This document shows, piece after piece, positions 13,980 through 15,368 of a DNA stretch of 15,368 nt. A program made the position numbers and the translations under genes. This DNA comes from Methanoregula sp. (GTDB lineage: Archaea > Halobacteriota > Methanomicrobia > Methanomicrobiales > Methanospirillaceae): assembly GCA_022710665.1 (NCBI GenBank), contig JAKLGN010000017.1, forward strand, positions 1 through 15,368. Reading direction: 5' to 3'. Every line of letters starts with the position of its first letter. Positions within the stretch are counted from its first letter, which is position 1. Under the pieces are notes generated by a model. The model searched no databases, was not told where the DNA came from, and saw only the letters and a list, made by a program, of their open reading frames with translations.

Positions 13980-15368
13980 ATGCAGAATAATGACGTAAAT
14001 GATGTAACGGTTTACCGGCTGGGTACAGGATGTGATCTCGCCGATGTTGCCGAGGGGCAGGTCTACCAGGGCAAGGTACAGGGATTTGCCAACTTCGGGA
14101 TGTTCGTGCAGCTGAACGACCGGATCAAAGGTCTTGTTCACAAGAGCAATATGAAAGGCGAACACAAGGAACGGGATTCGATCCTCGTCAAAGTCCGCCA
14201 AGTCCGCCCCAATGGCAACATTGACCTTGAAGAGGTAACGGTCCAGGTCTACCAGGTCCAGAACGTTGAACGAAAATCAGCCACTGCCCGGATTTCCGAG
14301 CTGAGCGGAAAGGTCGGGAAAACCGTTGCCGTTGAGGGGGAGATCGCCCAGATCAAGCAGACCAGCGGACCCACGATCTTTACCATTGTAGATGAGACCG
14401 GGACCCAGAATGCAGCTGCTTTCATCGAGGCCGGTGTGAGGGCATATCCCGAGGCAGAACCGGGAGATATTGTCAGGATCATTGGTGAAGTGATGATGCG
14501 GAACAATCAGCTCCAGATCGAAGCCGATATGCTCACGATCCTTTCCGCAGACGATGCTTCAATGGTCAGGGAACGGATCGAGAAAGCTCTGGATCTGCGT
14601 TCAGAACCCGAGAACATACCCCTCCTGGTAAAGAGCGACGTGATGGAGAAGCTCCGTCCGGAGATGAGAAAGATCGCAAAGATCATCAGGAAAGCGGTAT
14701 TCACCTCACAGCCCATCATCCTCCGCCACCACGCAGATGCTGACGGTATCTGCTCTGCGGTTGCCATCGAACAGGCCGTTGTCTCACTGATCCGGGAAAG
14801 CGGCGGGGACTTCGATTCCGACTATTTCCTCTTCAAGCGTGCTCCATCAAAAGCCCCGTTCTATGAGATCGAGGACATAACAAGAGACCTTGACTTCTCG
14901 ACAAAAGACCATATCCGGTTCGGTCAGAAGATGCCGCTTGTACTCCTCACCGATAACGGCTCTACGGAGGAAGATGAGCCGGCGTACAGGATCGCAAGCG
15001 TGTACGATATCCCGTTCGTGGTCATCGACCACCACCACCCGGATGCAACCATTGACAAGTACCTGCAGGCCCACGTCAACCCCTACCATGCCGGGGGGGA
15101 CTTCGGTATTACGGCGGGAATGCTTGGTACGGAAGTCGCACGGCTCATCAACCCGAAGGTAGAACCACTCATCCGACATCTCCCTGCAGTGGCTGGCGTT
15201 GGCGACCGCAGCGAGGCACCGGAACGGGCGCTCTTCCTTGCCCTTGTCAGAGACCAGTACCCGGAGGATGCCTGCAAGGATATTGCCCTCGCGCTTGACT
15301 ACGAACAATTCTGGCTCCGGTTCAATGATGGCAGGGAGATTATCAAGGACATCCTGAATATCAACGGC
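13980..15368 (+). CDS. S1-OB-DHH phosphoesterase (archaeal RecJ-like, COG1107 type), C-terminus beyond the window
   Basis: The frame is open from the ATG at 13980 to the window edge (463 codons). Residues ~24-85 are an S1 RNA-binding fold (GKVQGFANFGMFVQL), ~110-190 an OB-fold (GEIAQIKQTSG to LQIEADM), and from ~245 a DHH phosphoesterase with H250-H-A-D252-A-D254-G, D325-N-G and the D350-H-H-H motif, plus GVGDRSEAPE near 407-416. DHH proteins of this kind are Mn-dependent nucleases or nanoRNases; the S1 and OB domains suggest RNA or ssDNA as substrate. Related archaeal proteins as I know them often carry a zinc finger before S1, which is absent here. The start is set by GGAGTGA with suitable spacing; the open frame reaches back only to 13887 without a better start. 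Confidence 0.92.
   Translation, partial: MQNNDVNDVTVYRLGTGCDLADVAEGQVYQGKVQGFANFGMFVQLNDRIKGLVHKSNMKGEHKERDSILVKVRQVRPNGNIDLEEVTVQVYQVQNVERKSATARISELSGKVGKTVAVEGEIAQIKQTSGPTIFTIVDETGTQNAAAFIEAGVRAYPEAEPGDIVRIIGEVMMRNNQLQIEADMLTILSADDASMVRERIEKALDLRSEPENIPLLVKSDVMEKLRPEMRKIAKIIRKAVFTSQPIILRHHADADGICSAVAIEQAVVSLIRESGGDFDSDYFLFKRAPSKAPFYEIEDITRDLDFSTKDHIRFGQKMPLVLLTDNGSTEEDEPAYRIASVYDIPFVVIDHHHPDATIDKYLQAHVNPYHAGGDFGITAGMLGTEVARLINPKVEPLIRHLPAVAGVGDRSEAPERALFLALVRDQYPEDACKDIALALDYEQFWLRFNDGREIIKDILNING

Noticed and set aside
1..15368. tRNA, rRNA, CRISPR array, insertion sequence or prophage
   Set aside because: No T-loop/acceptor pattern outside coding sequence, no regularly spaced repeats, and no transposase, integrase or phage protein frame was seen.

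Overview
The window looks like a euryarchaeal methanogen chromosome, most likely Methanomicrobiales (Methanoregula-like). Evidence: archaeal marker families (Sm-like protein, VAT/CDC48 ATPase, UPF0200 nucleotide-binding protein, bifunctional fructose-bisphosphate aldolase/phosphatase, an S1-OB-DHH phosphoesterase), TATA-like promoters instead of bacterial -35/-10 boxes, oligo-T stops, and the REC/PAS sensor style common in this order. No tRNA, rRNA, CRISPR array, insertion sequence or phage gene is visible.

Layout: positions 1-8932 are coded entirely on the minus strand and 9193-15368 entirely on the plus strand. They diverge from one 260-bp promoter region between the CDC48 ATPase and thiC. 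Read in the minus direction, the left half has: the CDC48 ATPase; a 545-bp non-coding stretch with hairpins and a long inverted repeat; a central-carbon run of class I FBPase, class II-type aldolase and bifunctional FBP aldolase/phosphatase; a ~500-bp GC-rich non-coding stretch; an Sm-like protein coupled to a winged-helix protein with a four-cysteine tail (possible TFE-beta/RPC39 relative); and a receiver-PAS-PAS protein that enters a diadenylate cyclase (DAC) domain at the window edge.

The right half has thiC, then a tight operon: a NrdG-like radical SAM protein, a UPF0200 P-loop protein, a TIM-barrel sugar-phosphate isomerase-like protein, a previously unlisted 52-codon ORF and RNase Z. 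Every junction in this operon is a 4-nt ATGA or GTGA overlap. It is followed by an incomplete S1-OB-DHH (RecJ-like) gene with its own promoter.

The strongest observations are the receiver-PAS-PAS-DAC fusion, which would tie second-messenger (c-di-AMP) synthesis to a sensory input and has a degenerate receiver; the doubly coupled small ORF at 12718-12876; the putative Fe-S winged-helix factor next to the Sm-like gene; and three consecutive enzymes whose predicted activities overlap at fructose-1,6-bisphosphate.
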